DNA of 64,000 nucleotides from Helicobacteraceae bacterium (GTDB lineage Bacteria; Campylobacterota; Campylobacteria; Campylobacterales; SZUA-545), in the NCBI GenBank assembly GCA_031288475.1, contig JAITRJ010000034.1:1-64000 (forward strand), read 5' to 3'. Shown here one piece after another: positions 20,964 to 31,663 of the stretch. Position 1 is the first letter of the stretch, and each line of letters starts with the position of its first letter. The notes beneath the pieces were generated by a model that had not been told where the DNA came from, did not search any database, and worked only from the letters and a program-made list of their open reading frames with translations. The position numbers and the translations under genes are program-made.

Positions 20964-21812
20964 CTAAAGCGTCGGCAGACGGACGATGTTGTGATCTAGC
21001 CCCAGCTCTTTCTGATCAATTCCCATCGCAAGTCCGATCATCTGCGTCAGATGAAGTACCGGAATTTTAACCGGCTGCCGCGCCGCCTTCGCGGCGCTGT
21101 CCTGCTTGGCGTCAAGGCTTAACTGGCAAAGCGGGCATGGAGTCACGATCATATCTGCGCCGCAATCACCCGCTCCCGTTAATATCTCTCCGCTTAATCT
21201 GTATGTAGTCAGCGGAGCTTGAATCTCCGTATGAAATCCGCAGCAGCCGTTTTTACGCTCGTAATCGACCCTTGCGCCCCCAAGCGCGGCGATCAGATCG
21301 TCCAGCGAGGAAGGGTTAAAGCCGTTATCGCCATTTACGGCGGCTCCTCTTAAATTATGGCAGCCGTAAAAAGGCGCAATACGCCACCCCTCAAGCGCGT
21401 TTGAAACCGGTATATTCGCAAAACCCAGATCGTCGCGCAACACATATAAAAAATGACGGACTTTTGTGTCCGCATCATAACGCAAACCTATCTGTTCAAG
21501 TTTGCCATTTACCTGATCGAGCAGCGGTTTGTCGTTTTTCAAGCGATCGGCGGCATTTGAAAGTATAAGCTGGCAGGTGTTGCAGATGGTAACCATCTCC
21601 AGCCCCAGATTCTGTGCGCAGCAGAGGTTGCGCGCATTGAGCATCAGCGCAAGAAAGTCGTCATAATCCTGCAGATGTGCCGCACCGCAGCAGCTTGCGT
21701 CCTTAAGCTCTGCCAGTTCGATATTCAGCCGATCGCTCACCGCCCGCAGAGATTTCGCGAGTTCAGGCGCCGCGCCGTACGGCGTGCAACCCATAAACAA
21801 CGCGTACTTCAC
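20964..21812 (-). CDS. sdhE: CCG-domain subunit of succinate dehydrogenase / (methyl)menaquinol:fumarate reductase (SdhE/MfrE, HdrB-like)
   Basis: two CCG motifs (DASCCGAAHL; ERKNGCCGFHTE), CNTCQL and CPLCQLSLD; overlaps sdhB. Confidence 0.9.
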   Translation of the reverse strand: MKYALFMGCTPYGAAPELAKSLRAVSDRLNIELAELKDASCCGAAHLQDYDDFLALMLNARNLCCAQNLGLEMVTICNTCQLILSNAADRLKNDKPLLDQVNGKLEQIGLRYDADTKVRHFLYVLRDDLGFANIPVSNALEGWRIAPFYGCHNLRGAAVNGDNGFNPSSLDDLIAALGGARVDYERKNGCCGFHTEIQAPLTTYRLSGEILTGAGDCGADMIVTPCPLCQLSLDAKQDSAAKAARQPVKIPVLHLTQMIGLAMGIDQKELGLDHNIVRLPTL

Positions 21813-22756
21813 CTGCTTCTCCTCGCGATTTCTATCAGCTTTTTCACTTCGTCAAGCCTTTCGATCGGCGTAGTTTTTTTCGGCAGCTTTTTGCGTCGCA
21901 GCATTTTAAGCGCCGTTTTGACGTGTTTTAAAGCGAGAAACCCAAGCGAGTAACGCACGGCCACGTTTTCGTCCAACCTGCCGCAATTCTCAATGGATCG
22001 CAGAAATACCTTGCTGTGCCGCGTCGCGGGATTATTTGGCGCTCTGCTCCGCACAAAACTTTGCAGGTGCAGCTTCGTAATTTTGTCAATAGGCGAAATC
22101 TTCTTTGGGCAAACAGCCTTACACTCCATACATTTTACGCAGTCCCAGATGCCGCTCGCGGGGGCATTGACCATATCTAATCTCTCAATCGTCGCCGTAT
22201 CCCGTATATCTACGGCGAAGCGAAAGAGTTTCGTAAGCGCGTGCGGTCCCAGAAAGCGCTCGTTTACGCGCGAAGCGGGGCAGCTATAGTAACAGGCGCC
22301 GCACTCTATGCAGCCGTCCGCGCCCTCGATCCGCTCCGTGACAACGGGAGATATGAGATTTTCGCTCATCGGCGACGAAGCGATCTCGCTTATCTGCCAA
22401 GGCCTAATTTCTCTGTATTTTTGCCAGAAGTCGGTTTTATCAACGATCAAATCCTTGATGGCAAGGCGGCGATCCAGTGGATCAATAAAGAGCTCGTCTC
22501 CAAAGGTTTCCACAAGTTTATATATATTTTCTTTACAGGCTAAAACTGCTTTGTTATTCACTTTGATGGCACAGCTCCCGCAAATACCGTGTCTACAGCT
22601 TCTTCGGTAGCTTATGGTTGAATCAATATCTGCTTTTATGCGGTTTAATATATCCAGTGTAACCTCATTCTCCTTTACTTCCAGCCGATAACTTTGATAG
22701 CGCGGCGTATAGTCGAACTGCGCATTAAATCTGAATATATTGAACGTTATTTCCAT
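21809..22756 (-). CDS. sdhB: succinate dehydrogenase/fumarate reductase iron-sulfur subunit
   Basis: CRHGICGSCAIKVNNKAVLAC; CIECGACYYSCPA; CVKCMECKAVCPKKI. Confidence 0.95.
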   Translation of the reverse strand: MEITFNIFRFNAQFDYTPRYQSYRLEVKENEVTLDILNRIKADIDSTISYRRSCRHGICGSCAIKVNNKAVLACKENIYKLVETFGDELFIDPLDRRLAIKDLIVDKTDFWQKYREIRPWQISEIASSPMSENLISPVVTERIEGADGCIECGACYYSCPASRVNERFLGPHALTKLFRFAVDIRDTATIERLDMVNAPASGIWDCVKCMECKAVCPKKISPIDKITKLHLQSFVRSRAPNNPATRHSKVFLRSIENCGRLDENVAVRYSLGFLALKHVKTALKMLRRKKLPKKTTPIERLDEVKKLIEIARRSR

Positions 22757-24468
22757 CAGTAACTTCTTGTTTGCGGTTTATGCTCTTTGATTGAAACTGG
22801 AATATATTCTATCTTTACTTTTTTACTCCTGTTGAAATAGGCGAAACTATGCGCTAAAAACTGATGATCATCGCGATTGACATAATCTTCTCTATAGTGC
22901 GCTCCGCGTGATTCTTTACGTAAGAGCGCTCCTTGTGTAATAAACTGCGTATAGTCGATCATATGCGAGAATTCAATCGCTTCTTGTAACTCAGTGTTAA
23001 AACACTTGGAATTATCGCTAAGGTGTATTTTTTTAAAAGACCTCTTTATTTGATTGATTGTATTTATCTGTTCTTTCAAAGACTCTTCAGTCCTAAATAT
23101 TCCTACGTTTTTTGTCATAGAATCCTGTAATTTTTTGCGCAATTTTGCCACGCTGTGGCTGCCGTTATTTTCCAGTAGCGTTTTCACTTCGTTCACAAAC
23201 GTTTTGGCATTTCTTTCGTTTGCTTGTATAAACTCAATCCTGTCAATATCCTTTACGATTGTGTCGCCAGCCGTTTTGCCAAAAACGACGGCTTCCAGCA
23301 GAGAGTTCGCGCCCAGCCTGTTCGCGCCGTGTACGCTTACGCAGGCGCACTCCCCTGCCGCGTAGAAACCTGTAACCATCTGCTTGGCGTCGCGCCGTAC
23401 GCGGCAGTGTATGTCGGTTGGTATGCCGCCCATTGAATAATGCGCCGTCGGACGAATCATAACGCGCTCGCTCGTCAGATCGCGCCCCAAAAAGGAACGG
23501 CAGAGATCGCGCAGCTCCGGCAATCTAGCGTCGATCAACTCTCCGCCAAGATGCGTCAGATCAAGGTAGATGGCGTTTTTCTTTTCGCCCACGCCGCGTC
23601 CCTGCCGTATCTCGTTTTCGATCGCGCGGCTGACGATGTCCCGCGAGGCGAGTTCCATCTTTCCCGGAGCGTAATCAATCATAAACCGCCTGTTTTCAGA
23701 GTTAAAGAGTCGCCCCCCTTCTCCCCTTGCCGCCTCGCTCAGCAAAATCCCTCTCTCCGCAATTCCAGTTGGGTGAAACTGCACGAACTCCATATCCTCA
23801 AGCGGCAAACCGTGCCGTGCGGCTATTGAAAGCCCGTCGCCCGTGTTCGCCATAGCGTTGGAATTTACCGCGTAAGCTCTGGCGTATCCGCCTGTGGCGA
23901 ATAGAACGGCTTTGGAGTTGAAAATGGCAAATCCGGTATCTCGCATATCGTACGCCGTTACGCCAAACGCCGCGCCGTCCCTGTAGAGCAGATCGCCCAC
24001 GTACCATTCGGAGAGAAACTCCACTCCAAGCCGATCCGCCTGTTCGTACATCGTCTGTAAGCAGGTCAATCCCGTGCGATCTTTAGCAAAACAAGCTCTT
24101 GCCGCACTCTGCCCGCCAAACGCGCGCTGCGCAATCCTGCCGTCGTCTGTACGCGAAAAAACCGCGCCCATATTCTCCAGATAACGCACAACGGAGGGCG
24201 CTTTCGCGCACATCAGCGCGATCGCGTCCTGATCGCCCAGATAGTCGCTTCCCTTTGCCGTGTCAAATTCGTGCGCCTTCGTGCTTTTCTCGTTAAGCGC
24301 CGCGTTAATCCCACCCTGCGCCGCGCCGGAGTGCGATCTCAGCGGGTGAAGCTTGCTCAGCACGATAGTTTTAAGCTTCGCTTTTTTGCACTCAATAGCC
24401 GCCGCGCAACCCGCAAGACCGGCGCCTACGATTACGACATCAAAAGCGTAAACGGGAACGCTCATCAA
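22756..24468 (-). CDS. sdhA: succinate dehydrogenase/fumarate reductase flavoprotein subunit
   Basis: [55 protein letters not shown]. Confidence 0.96.
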   Translation of the reverse strand: MMSVPVYAFDVVIVGAGLAGCAAAIECKKAKLKTIVLSKLHPLRSHSGAAQGGINAALNEKSTKAHEFDTAKGSDYLGDQDAIALMCAKAPSVVRYLENMGAVFSRTDDGRIAQRAFGGQSAARACFAKDRTGLTCLQTMYEQADRLGVEFLSEWYVGDLLYRDGAAFGVTAYDMRDTGFAIFNSKAVLFATGGYARAYAVNSNAMANTGDGLSIAARHGLPLEDMEFVQFHPTGIAERGILLSEAARGEGGRLFNSENRRFMIDYAPGKMELASRDIVSRAIENEIRQGRGVGEKKNAIYLDLTHLGGELIDARLPELRDLCRSFLGRDLTSERVMIRPTAHYSMGGIPTDIHCRVRRDAKQMVTGFYAAGECACVSVHGANRLGANSLLEAVVFGKTAGDTIVKDIDRIEFIQANERNAKTFVNEVKTLLENNGSHSVAKLRKKLQDSMTKNVGIFRTEESLKEQINTINQIKRSFKKIHLSDNSKCFNTELQEAIEFSHMIDYTQFITQGALLRKESRGAHYREDYVNRDDHQFLAHSFAYFNRSKKVKIEYIPVSIKEHKPQTRSY

Positions 24469-25439
24469 AGCACCGGAATATCAAGCGGCTGATTGCAGCT
24501 ACGGGCAATCTCGCGGTAGTTTTTCCGCAGAAATTCGGCCGCTTCCCTCGCCGAACACAAAAGCGCCTCCGCGCCGCTCTCCTGAGCCTCCAAAAGCAGC
24601 CGCGCGCCGGCTTTAACGGCGATCTCCGGCAGCAGATCGCCTATCTCTACCCCGCTTATAGAGTTTTTCATCGTTATCACCTTTGCGCCGTAAAGCTTTG
24701 CCTTCAGCGACGGCAGATCGGCGGTTTCGTCCAGCAGCAAAGCGACGGTTTTGCCTTCCAGCGACGGCAGTTTCCATATTGATGGTGTCCATAACGCTCC
24801 CGCTCTAGCGCCCTTAGGGGCGACCTCAAGCTCAAGCGCCATCTCCTGAAGCGTCCTGACGGTCAGAGCGATCTCCCGCGCGCCGCTTACAAGCGATCGG
24901 TGGAGGGAACAGAAACTGAATATTCCGTTTTTCGCGTCGCATATCCGCCGCAATAGATCGGAAGTATCGCCGCGCAAGGCTCGAATCAGCCGATCCGCGA
25001 GCATAAAAACCGCCTCGCCTAAATAGTACGGGTTCAGCACACGCACAGGAGATAGGTAATATGCCATCTTATACTGATTGTAAAAACAGATATCCTCAGC
25101 GGTAATATTATCAAAGATAGAGAGCTTTGAATCAAAATCAGAACTGTCTATTTCCAGATCCAAAAGGGCGCGTTTAGTATCCAGCGGCTCAACGACAAAT
25201 TTTTTTCCAAAACGGCTGACGATATCGACGGCTTTCACGTCCAGCCCCGCGCCCCAGCCGCACAGCCGCACGCCGTCTACCCGCTCCAGATCACAGGTAA
25301 AGAGCGTATCCCGCTCTTTTACCGTTGTCAGCATTTCCGCAAGCGTCTGATCTTTTTTGACTTGAATAACGTATGGTTTATAGCTTGAGAGATAATCAAA
25401 CCGCGCGTTGAAACGAAACACCGTAATTTCAACCGTCAT
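24465..25439 (-). CDS. DUF5644-like protein: cysteine-poor SdhB paralogue with SdhE-like C-terminus
   Basis: ATGA overlap with sdhA; hand alignment to adjacent sdhB and sdhE products (see findings). Confidence 0.85.
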   Translation of the reverse strand: MTVEITVFRFNARFDYLSSYKPYVIQVKKDQTLAEMLTTVKERDTLFTCDLERVDGVRLCGWGAGLDVKAVDIVSRFGKKFVVEPLDTKRALLDLEIDSSDFDSKLSIFDNITAEDICFYNQYKMAYYLSPVRVLNPYYLGEAVFMLADRLIRALRGDTSDLLRRICDAKNGIFSFCSLHRSLVSGAREIALTVRTLQEMALELEVAPKGARAGALWTPSIWKLPSLEGKTVALLLDETADLPSLKAKLYGAKVITMKNSISGVEIGDLLPEIAVKAGARLLLEAQESGAEALLCSAREAAEFLRKNYREIARSCNQPLDIPVL

Positions 25440-25460
25440 TCCTAAAGCCTTTAATAATTT

Positions 25461-26138
25461 TTAAGAATTATACACTACGCTCTTTTTTAACAGTTTCAGA
25501 AAATCCGACCGCGATATTTCTTCCGCGCCCAGCGAAAGCAGATGATTACTCGGAGTCTGACAATCAATAAAGTCGATCGCTCCAAAAGGCATCTCCCGCG
25601 TCATATAACAGAGGGCGTTTTTGGAGGCGTCCGGCAAAGCGGCAAACATCGATTCGCCGAAAAACACCCTGCCGATCGACACGCCGTACAATCCGCCGCA
25701 AAGTTCGCCGTTTCTGTAGCACTCTACCGAATGCGCCGCGCCAAGCTTAAAAAGCTCGCGGTAAGCGTCGATAAATTCCTCGGTAATCCATGTGCGTTTC
25801 TCCTTTTTACGCGGAGCGGCGCAACGGCGCATAACCGTCTCAAAATCCTGATCGACCGCAATTTCAAACCGCCCATTTCTTATGGTTTTCGCAAGACTTT
25901 TGCTGATACGCAGACGCGAAGGATATAAGATCAAGCGTGGATCGGGGCAAAACCAGTATGGCATAGAACGTTCGATAAACCACGGGAAGAGGCCGCTTTT
26001 GTAAGCAAGCAACAATCTTTTAGCCGACAGATCGCCGCCGACAGCGACCAGATCGTCAAAATCCCCGCTGTTTGGATCGGGAAACTTTATTTCCCTGTCC
26101 AACAGAAAAATATTGGGCGATTTACTGATTAAACGCAA
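25461..26138 (-). CDS. aat: leucyl/phenylalanyl-tRNA--protein transferase
   Basis: GLFPWFIERSMPYWFCPDPRLILYPSRLRISKSL; GGLYGVSIGRVFFGESMF; DCQTPSNHLLSLGA. Confidence 0.96.
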   Translation of the reverse strand: MRLISKSPNIFLLDREIKFPDPNSGDFDDLVAVGGDLSAKRLLLAYKSGLFPWFIERSMPYWFCPDPRLILYPSRLRISKSLAKTIRNGRFEIAVDQDFETVMRRCAAPRKKEKRTWITEEFIDAYRELFKLGAAHSVECYRNGELCGGLYGVSIGRVFFGESMFAALPDASKNALCYMTREMPFGAIDFIDCQTPSNHLLSLGAEEISRSDFLKLLKKSVVYNS

Positions 26139-28323
26139 AGCTCAAAGCGCCTTTATCGATCTCAATCGAAACGGCACCGCCATTGGCGAGAGAGCCGAAA
26201 AGCAACTCGTCCGCGATCTTGTCCTTAATCTCGCTTTGAATCAACAGCCCAAGCGGTCTCGCGCCCATCTTTGAGTTGTACCCCTTTTGAGCAAGGTAAC
26301 CTCTGACTTCGCCGCCGATCGAAAGCTTTACCTTGCGCTCTTCAAGCTGTGCGGACAGCTCCGATATAAACTTATCGACCACAAACATCATCGTTTCCGA
26401 AGAGAGCGGCGTAAAATTCACAATCGCGTCAAGACGGTTGCGAAACTCCGGAGAAAAAAAGCCGTTCACCGCCTCCTGAACGCGATTTGCCGAAGTGTTG
26501 CCAAAACCCACCACGCCCGCCTCCGCCGCCCCTAAATTGCTGGTCATCACGATAATCACATGCCTGAAATCCGCTTTAGCGCCGTTGTTGTCGGTAAGAC
26601 TCGCGTTATCCATTACCTGCAGAAGAATATTAACCAGATCGGGATGCGCCTTTTCGATCTCATCAAGCAGCAACACGCTGTTTGGGTGCTTACGGATCGT
26701 TTCGGTCAAAAGCCCGCCCTGCTCAAAGCCCACATAACCGGGAGGAGCGCCTACAAGACGGCTGACACTGTGCTTCTCCATATATTCACTCATATCAAAC
26801 CGCTCAAAGTGAATGCCCAGGATTCGCGCGAGCTGTTTGGAAACTTCCGTCTTACCAACTCCCGTGGGACCCGTGAATAAGAAAGCGCCCGAAGGACGGT
26901 TTGGATGTGAAAGACCGGCGTATGAGCGCTTGATCGCCCTTGAAAGCGCTTCGATCGCCTTGTCCTGTCCGAAAACCACGTTTTTAAGGTCAAGTTCCAG
27001 CGATTTCAGCATTGATCGCTTGTCTTTGGTGGAAGCCTTCAGCGGCACGCCCGCGATTTTGGAAACAACGCTCTCCACATCGGAAATCGAAACCTGCCGC
27101 CGCTTCTTTCCAAGCAGATGAAACGATGCGCCGATCTCATCAATTACGTCGATTGCTTTATCGGGCAGAAAACGATCGTTGATAAATTTGGCGCTCAGAT
27201 CGGCCGCCGCTTCCAGCGCAGCGTCGGGGTATTTCACGCTGTGATGCTCCTCGTATTTGCTTTTCAGCCCGCGCAGAATCCGCACCGTATCCGCTACGCT
27301 GGGTTCAAGCACCTCAATCTTCTGAAAGCGGCGCGAAAGGGCGCGATCCTTCTCAAAGTGGTTGCGGTATTCAGGATAGGTTGTCGCTCCTATGCAGCGC
27401 AGTTTGCCGGAGTTTAAGGCGGGCTTTAAAATATTGCTGGCGTCCAGCGCGCCTCCGCCTACCGCCCCCGCTCCCACCAGCGTGTGAATCTCGTCGATCA
27501 TCAAAATCGCGTCGCGCTGCTCCAGCAGTTCGTCGATCACTCCTTTAAGCCGCTTTTCAAAATCCCCGCGGTATTTTGTTCCCGCAACCAGCGAACCCAT
27601 ATCCAAAGCGTATATCTCCGAATTTTTCAGCAGGACTGGCACGTCACCGTTTGCGATCAGAAGCGCCAAACCTTCCGCAATCGCCGTTTTGCCCACGCCC
27701 GGATCGCCCACCAGAATTGGATTATTTTTTTTGCGGCGGCAGAGTACCTGCATAGTTCTGTTCAACTCTTCCGCCCGCCCGATCACGCGATCGATCTCGC
27801 CGTTTTTTGCCCGATGAACAAGCCGCGCGGCAAATCGATCAAGGAACGTCTTTTTCTCGTCGTCCGAGTTTGCACCAGCCGACTTTGCCGTAACGGTATC
27901 CATCTGATGGCTGATCACTTCCAGCACGTCAAATCGCTCAATCCCCTGCAGGCGCATAAGATATACGCCGTAGCTTGTTCCTTCCTCAAAGAGGCTCGCC
28001 AGCAGATCGCCCTGATCCGCCTCCTGTTTGCTGGAACTTTCCACATGCGTCAGCATCGTCTGCATAACGCGTTGAAAGGACAGCGTTTGTACCGGCTCGC
28101 CGCCCGCACCATCCGGCTGCTCGTCCATCTCCATTGTCAGGTATGCGTCCAGCTCGACTTTCAGCTTTGCGATATCCGCGCCGCACGCCCTCAGAATGTT
28201 TACGATCACTGCGTCGAACAGCGAAGCGTACGCGAGATGCTCGATCGTGATATATTCGTGGCGGCGTTTTTTCACCTCTCTGATCGTGTCGATCAGCAGC
28301 TTATTTAGTCCGCGGCTAATCAA
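26122..28323 (-). CDS. clpA: ATP-dependent Clp protease ATP-binding subunit ClpA
   Basis: two AAA+ modules (GDPGVGKTAIAEGLA; FTGPTGVGKTEVSKQLA), Clp N-domain; adjacent to clpS. Confidence 0.96.
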   Translation of the reverse strand: MISRGLNKLLIDTIREVKKRRHEYITIEHLAYASLFDAVIVNILRACGADIAKLKVELDAYLTMEMDEQPDGAGGEPVQTLSFQRVMQTMLTHVESSSKQEADQGDLLASLFEEGTSYGVYLMRLQGIERFDVLEVISHQMDTVTAKSAGANSDDEKKTFLDRFAARLVHRAKNGEIDRVIGRAEELNRTMQVLCRRKKNNPILVGDPGVGKTAIAEGLALLIANGDVPVLLKNSEIYALDMGSLVAGTKYRGDFEKRLKGVIDELLEQRDAILMIDEIHTLVGAGAVGGGALDASNILKPALNSGKLRCIGATTYPEYRNHFEKDRALSRRFQKIEVLEPSVADTVRILRGLKSKYEEHHSVKYPDAALEAAADLSAKFINDRFLPDKAIDVIDEIGASFHLLGKKRRQVSISDVESVVSKIAGVPLKASTKDKRSMLKSLELDLKNVVFGQDKAIEALSRAIKRSYAGLSHPNRPSGAFLFTGPTGVGKTEVSKQLARILGIHFERFDMSEYMEKHSVSRLVGAPPGYVGFEQGGLLTETIRKHPNSVLLLDEIEKAHPDLVNILLQVMDNASLTDNNGAKADFRHVIIVMTSNLGAAEAGVVGFGNTSANRVQEAVNGFFSPEFRNRLDAIVNFTPLSSETMMFVVDKFISELSAQLEERKVKLSIGGEVRGYLAQKGYNSKMGARPLGLLIQSEIKDKIADELLFGSLANGGAVSIEIDKGALSFAFNQ

Positions 28324-28324
28324 T

Positions 28325-28642
28325 TTACGACTCCCTCATAGTACATTTGAGCGGATAGCCGCTCGCTTTGGCAAGGGTATGTACCTGCGCCACCTTCATC
28401 TCCGCCACTTCGTAGCTGTATTCGCCGCACACCCCGTACCCTTCGTTGTGGACAGAACTCGTGATCCGCACCGCTTCCTCCTCGCTCTTTCTGAACACGC
28501 GTTTGAGCACGTCGACCACGAACTCCCACGTGGAGTAGTGATCGTTATGCAATATGACCTGATATCTCCTTGGAGGCTTCAGGTCGTTTTCAGTCAGGTT
28601 TTCCGCGATCTCTCTCGCCGCCATAGCCGAACCCTTAATCAA
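28325..28642 (-). CDS. clpS: ATP-dependent Clp protease adaptor ClpS
   Basis: PPRRYQVILHNDHYSTWEFVVDVLKRVF...VHNEGYGVCGEYSYEVAEMKV. Confidence 0.95.
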   Translation of the reverse strand: MIKGSAMAAREIAENLTENDLKPPRRYQVILHNDHYSTWEFVVDVLKRVFRKSEEEAVRITSSVHNEGYGVCGEYSYEVAEMKVAQVHTLAKASGYPLKCTMRES

Positions 28643-28683
28643 CCTTAGTGTATAAAGTGGATTTTACGAAAAGGTGGTTAAAT

Positions 28684-30132
28684 TTGCAAATTTTTATGAC
28701 CGTTTTTGAGCTTATCTCCCGATTGCTGTTTGTTTTTGCGCTCGCATGGTTCGTGATGACAAACCTGCAATATTACGGCTACCGCTTTGATCGGCTGTTT
28801 TTTCACCATACCAAGCCAAAGTGGCTGCTTTTTTATCTGATCGTACCGATTCTGCTCTACCACATCGGCGGATCATACTTCTGGATTTTTTTCTACTGTA
28901 TCTACCTGCCGTTGCTTATCGTGTGGCACAGCAAGCTGGATAAGAAACTTGTAATTACCGCCAGAGTAAAGCGTTTTTTGGTTCTACTGACGCTCTCGTC
29001 ATCGGCATTTGAAGCTGTCTATGTTCTATCGGAGATTCAAGGTTCAAAGGAGATATTAGCTTCTCTGATCTTCTCGTTCTGCGTTTCTCATATAATGGAG
29101 ACATTCATCAGGACGCGCTTCAAAAAAACGGCTCATAAAAAACTGATAGATAATAAGTCATTAACAGTGGTAGCTTTGACCGCCAGCTATGGGAAAACCA
29201 GCATTAAACACTTTTTGCGCGACATTTTATCAACTAGCTTTCGCGTTTATACTACACCCGGCAACGTCAATACGGACATAGGTATCTGTGCGGATATAAA
29301 CAACAATTTGCCAAACGATACAGACATATATATTGTGGAAGCAGGCGCAAGGGAAAGGGGGGATATATTAACGATTGCGCTTCTTGCCGAACCTCACTAT
29401 GTAATCGTAGGTAAAACGGGAGAACAGCATATAGAATATTTTAAGACAACAGAAAATATTCAGTCTACTAAAAGAGAGCTGCTGGTATCGCCAAGAATGA
29501 AAAAGGGGATCGTTCACGAAAGTACGGGCGTAAAACCAAACGACGAGATAATCATATTAAAAGATGAAGATATAAAAAATGTGTCAGCGACCTTTGAGGG
29601 GACAGAGTGGGAGCTTATGCTGAACAACCGCCCGATCCACCTTAAAACTCCCGTTCTCGGCGCTTTTAACGCGTTGAATATTTCTCTGGCGTTTCTTCTG
29701 GCAAAAGAGATGGGAGTCAAAGAGAGGTCGATCGTGGACGCGATAGCAAAATTAAAAAACTTTGAGCATCGCCTGCAGCCGATCAGAACGCCGTATAAAC
29801 TGATCATTGACGACAGCTACAACGGAAATCTTGAAGGGATGATTGCCGCCTGCGATCTAGCGGCGACCTACGGAGGGCGTAAAGTGATCGTTACGCCCGG
29901 TATTGTCGAAAGCAGCAAAGAGAGCAATACAGCACTGGCAAAAAAGATCAACGAGGTATTTGATCTGGCGCTGATCACAGGTACGCTAAACGCCGATATT
30001 TTAGCGGCAAATATCGATCATCATAAACGAAAGCGCGTATTTGACAAACGCGGTTTGGAAATGATTCTGACAAAGGAAAGCCGAACGGGCGATCTGGTAC
30101 TTTTTGCCAACGACGCGCCTAGCTTTGTATAG
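28684..30132 (+). CDS. murF: Mur ligase family protein, UDP-MurNAc-tripeptide--D-Ala-D-Ala ligase (MurF) with N-terminal membrane segment
   Basis: TASYGKTSIKHFLRDIL P-loop, VEAGARERGDI, IDDSYNGNLEGM; TTG start at 28684 favoured by upstream AGGTGG; ORF track starts at 28648. Confidence 0.87.
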   Translation: MQIFMTVFELISRLLFVFALAWFVMTNLQYYGYRFDRLFFHHTKPKWLLFYLIVPILLYHIGGSYFWIFFYCIYLPLLIVWHSKLDKKLVITARVKRFLVLLTLSSSAFEAVYVLSEIQGSKEILASLIFSFCVSHIMETFIRTRFKKTAHKKLIDNKSLTVVALTASYGKTSIKHFLRDILSTSFRVYTTPGNVNTDIGICADINNNLPNDTDIYIVEAGARERGDILTIALLAEPHYVIVGKTGEQHIEYFKTTENIQSTKRELLVSPRMKKGIVHESTGVKPNDEIIILKDEDIKNVSATFEGTEWELMLNNRPIHLKTPVLGAFNALNISLAFLLAKEMGVKERSIVDAIAKLKNFEHRLQPIRTPYKLIIDDSYNGNLEGMIAACDLAATYGGRKVIVTPGIVESSKESNTALAKKINEVFDLALITGTLNADILAANIDHHKRKRVFDKRGLEMILTKESRTGDLVLFANDAPSFV

Positions 30133-30225
30133 GCAGATATATAACACACCGATTAAGCGCGGCTGGATCGGAATAAAGGAAAGATTTTGGTATTATAACG
30201 CTTGTTTAACATTTGGGAAAGAGAT

Positions 30226-30622
30226 AATGGACAGATTTTGCCGAATCTGCTTGAAACGATTTATTATAGTTTTCGTTCTGCTTTTACCGGTTATGTCCGT
30301 TCTTTACGCGGCGTCCGACAAAAACGAAGCGCAAGACAGTCAAAAAAAGATTAAATACCTTATCGCTTCAAACGACGGCCTCGCGGCATTTTTTGACGAT
30401 TTAACGGTTGCGGGCTGCCCAAGATGCGACTATATTGACAAAAATATCGAGGCTCTTTACGAGATCAAACCGCACAGCGTATATTCAGAGTTTGAAACCT
30501 ATCTGCTGATCGATGGCAAAAACAAAGAGCCGCTTTACGATGAAAGCGGCAAAATCAACGAGGATTTCGCGATCATAAATTATAAAGCAATCCGAACACC
30601 GCGTAAGGCACCGCTAAATTGA
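30226..30622 (+). CDS. hypothetical exported protein
   Basis: signal-peptide-like N-terminus MDRFCRICLKRFIIVFVLLLPVMSVLYAAS. Confidence 0.6.
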
Positions 30623-31032
30623 AAATCGTTCTGATCGATAGAAATAAACATCAGTCCGTGCTTCGCAAAAGCGGCGATGGACAGATGGCAGACTTTGTAC
30701 AGCGCGAAGAACGGTATCGCGCCGAATCGTTACGGCGACTCCGCAAAAACAGACAATCTATAGGTATTTATGGCGCGATGAGCGGGGAGAGTAACGCCTC
30801 GGCGTTAAGCTCACAGACGGGCTTTTGGTCATAGGCAAGCGGACGCCGAGTGGCTGCTGAGAACGGAGGGTTTCCGCGCCGGATAAGGTCATCTGTAATT
30901 ACGGGCAACTGATTATACCCCGACGGAAGAGAGATCGGGGCGCGGATCAACGCCGATTGTGTTTTGTAAAACCGCTGTGATATCCCATTATAGTATAGAC
31001 CGGAAACGATCTGTCGTTGAGGGGAAAACTCT

Positions 31033-31164
31033 ATGGGAAAAGTACTAAAAACTACCGAAGTCGCGTCCGTATCTGATAATAAACTGAATAATCATTCGGC
31101 TGAAAATACTGAACGGAATGAAAGCAAAATAAAGTTACTTGACAAGATTCTAAGTCTCTTATGA
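31033..31164 (+). CDS. 43-aa hypothetical peptide
   Basis: MGKVLKTTEVASVSDNKLNNHSAENTERNESKIKLLDKILSLL*, preceded by GAGGGGAAAACTCT. Confidence 0.25.
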   Translation: MGKVLKTTEVASVSDNKLNNHSAENTERNESKIKLLDKILSLL

Positions 31165-31663
31165 ATTCGGCGCTCTAGGCGGCGTCGATGCTGATTCTGC
31201 TGGCATTCCCGCCCTAAAAGATCCAGATAATGCGGGTTTGACCCGCCCGCGTGTCTTAACGATGTAGACGCTAACGCCAATTTAACCGCTTTTTCATATT
31301 CTCCTCTTTTTTGATCTTACGGCACAAAACTTATGGAACAGCATCTGCGTCAAAGCTTGCAAGCTTCCGCCGCGATCGGGTTCTTATCGCAGCTATGACA
31401 GCTCTAACGCTTTATAGTTATAACGCGCGGAAGCATCGGGTCTCTCGTCGTGTGTTTTTTGGATTGTGTAATCACATTGCGTGTTCTTCTCGTAATGACG
31501 AAGAAGGAAGGCAGATTGCGTCATTCAGCTTCGTAAGCTCGCGATTCGCAACAAGGAAAGCGGAACGGGAGCGAAAACGCAATGCTTTAGCCGCTCCGCG
31601 GCGAAGCAGCAGGGAGGTTTCCCAACGCCGCATATATCACGGAAGAAGGCGGAAGTCTTTGAA

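Noticed and set aside
27484-28308. 274-aa + strand ORF opposite clpA
   Set aside because: Antisense to conserved ClpA; composition typical of shadow ORF
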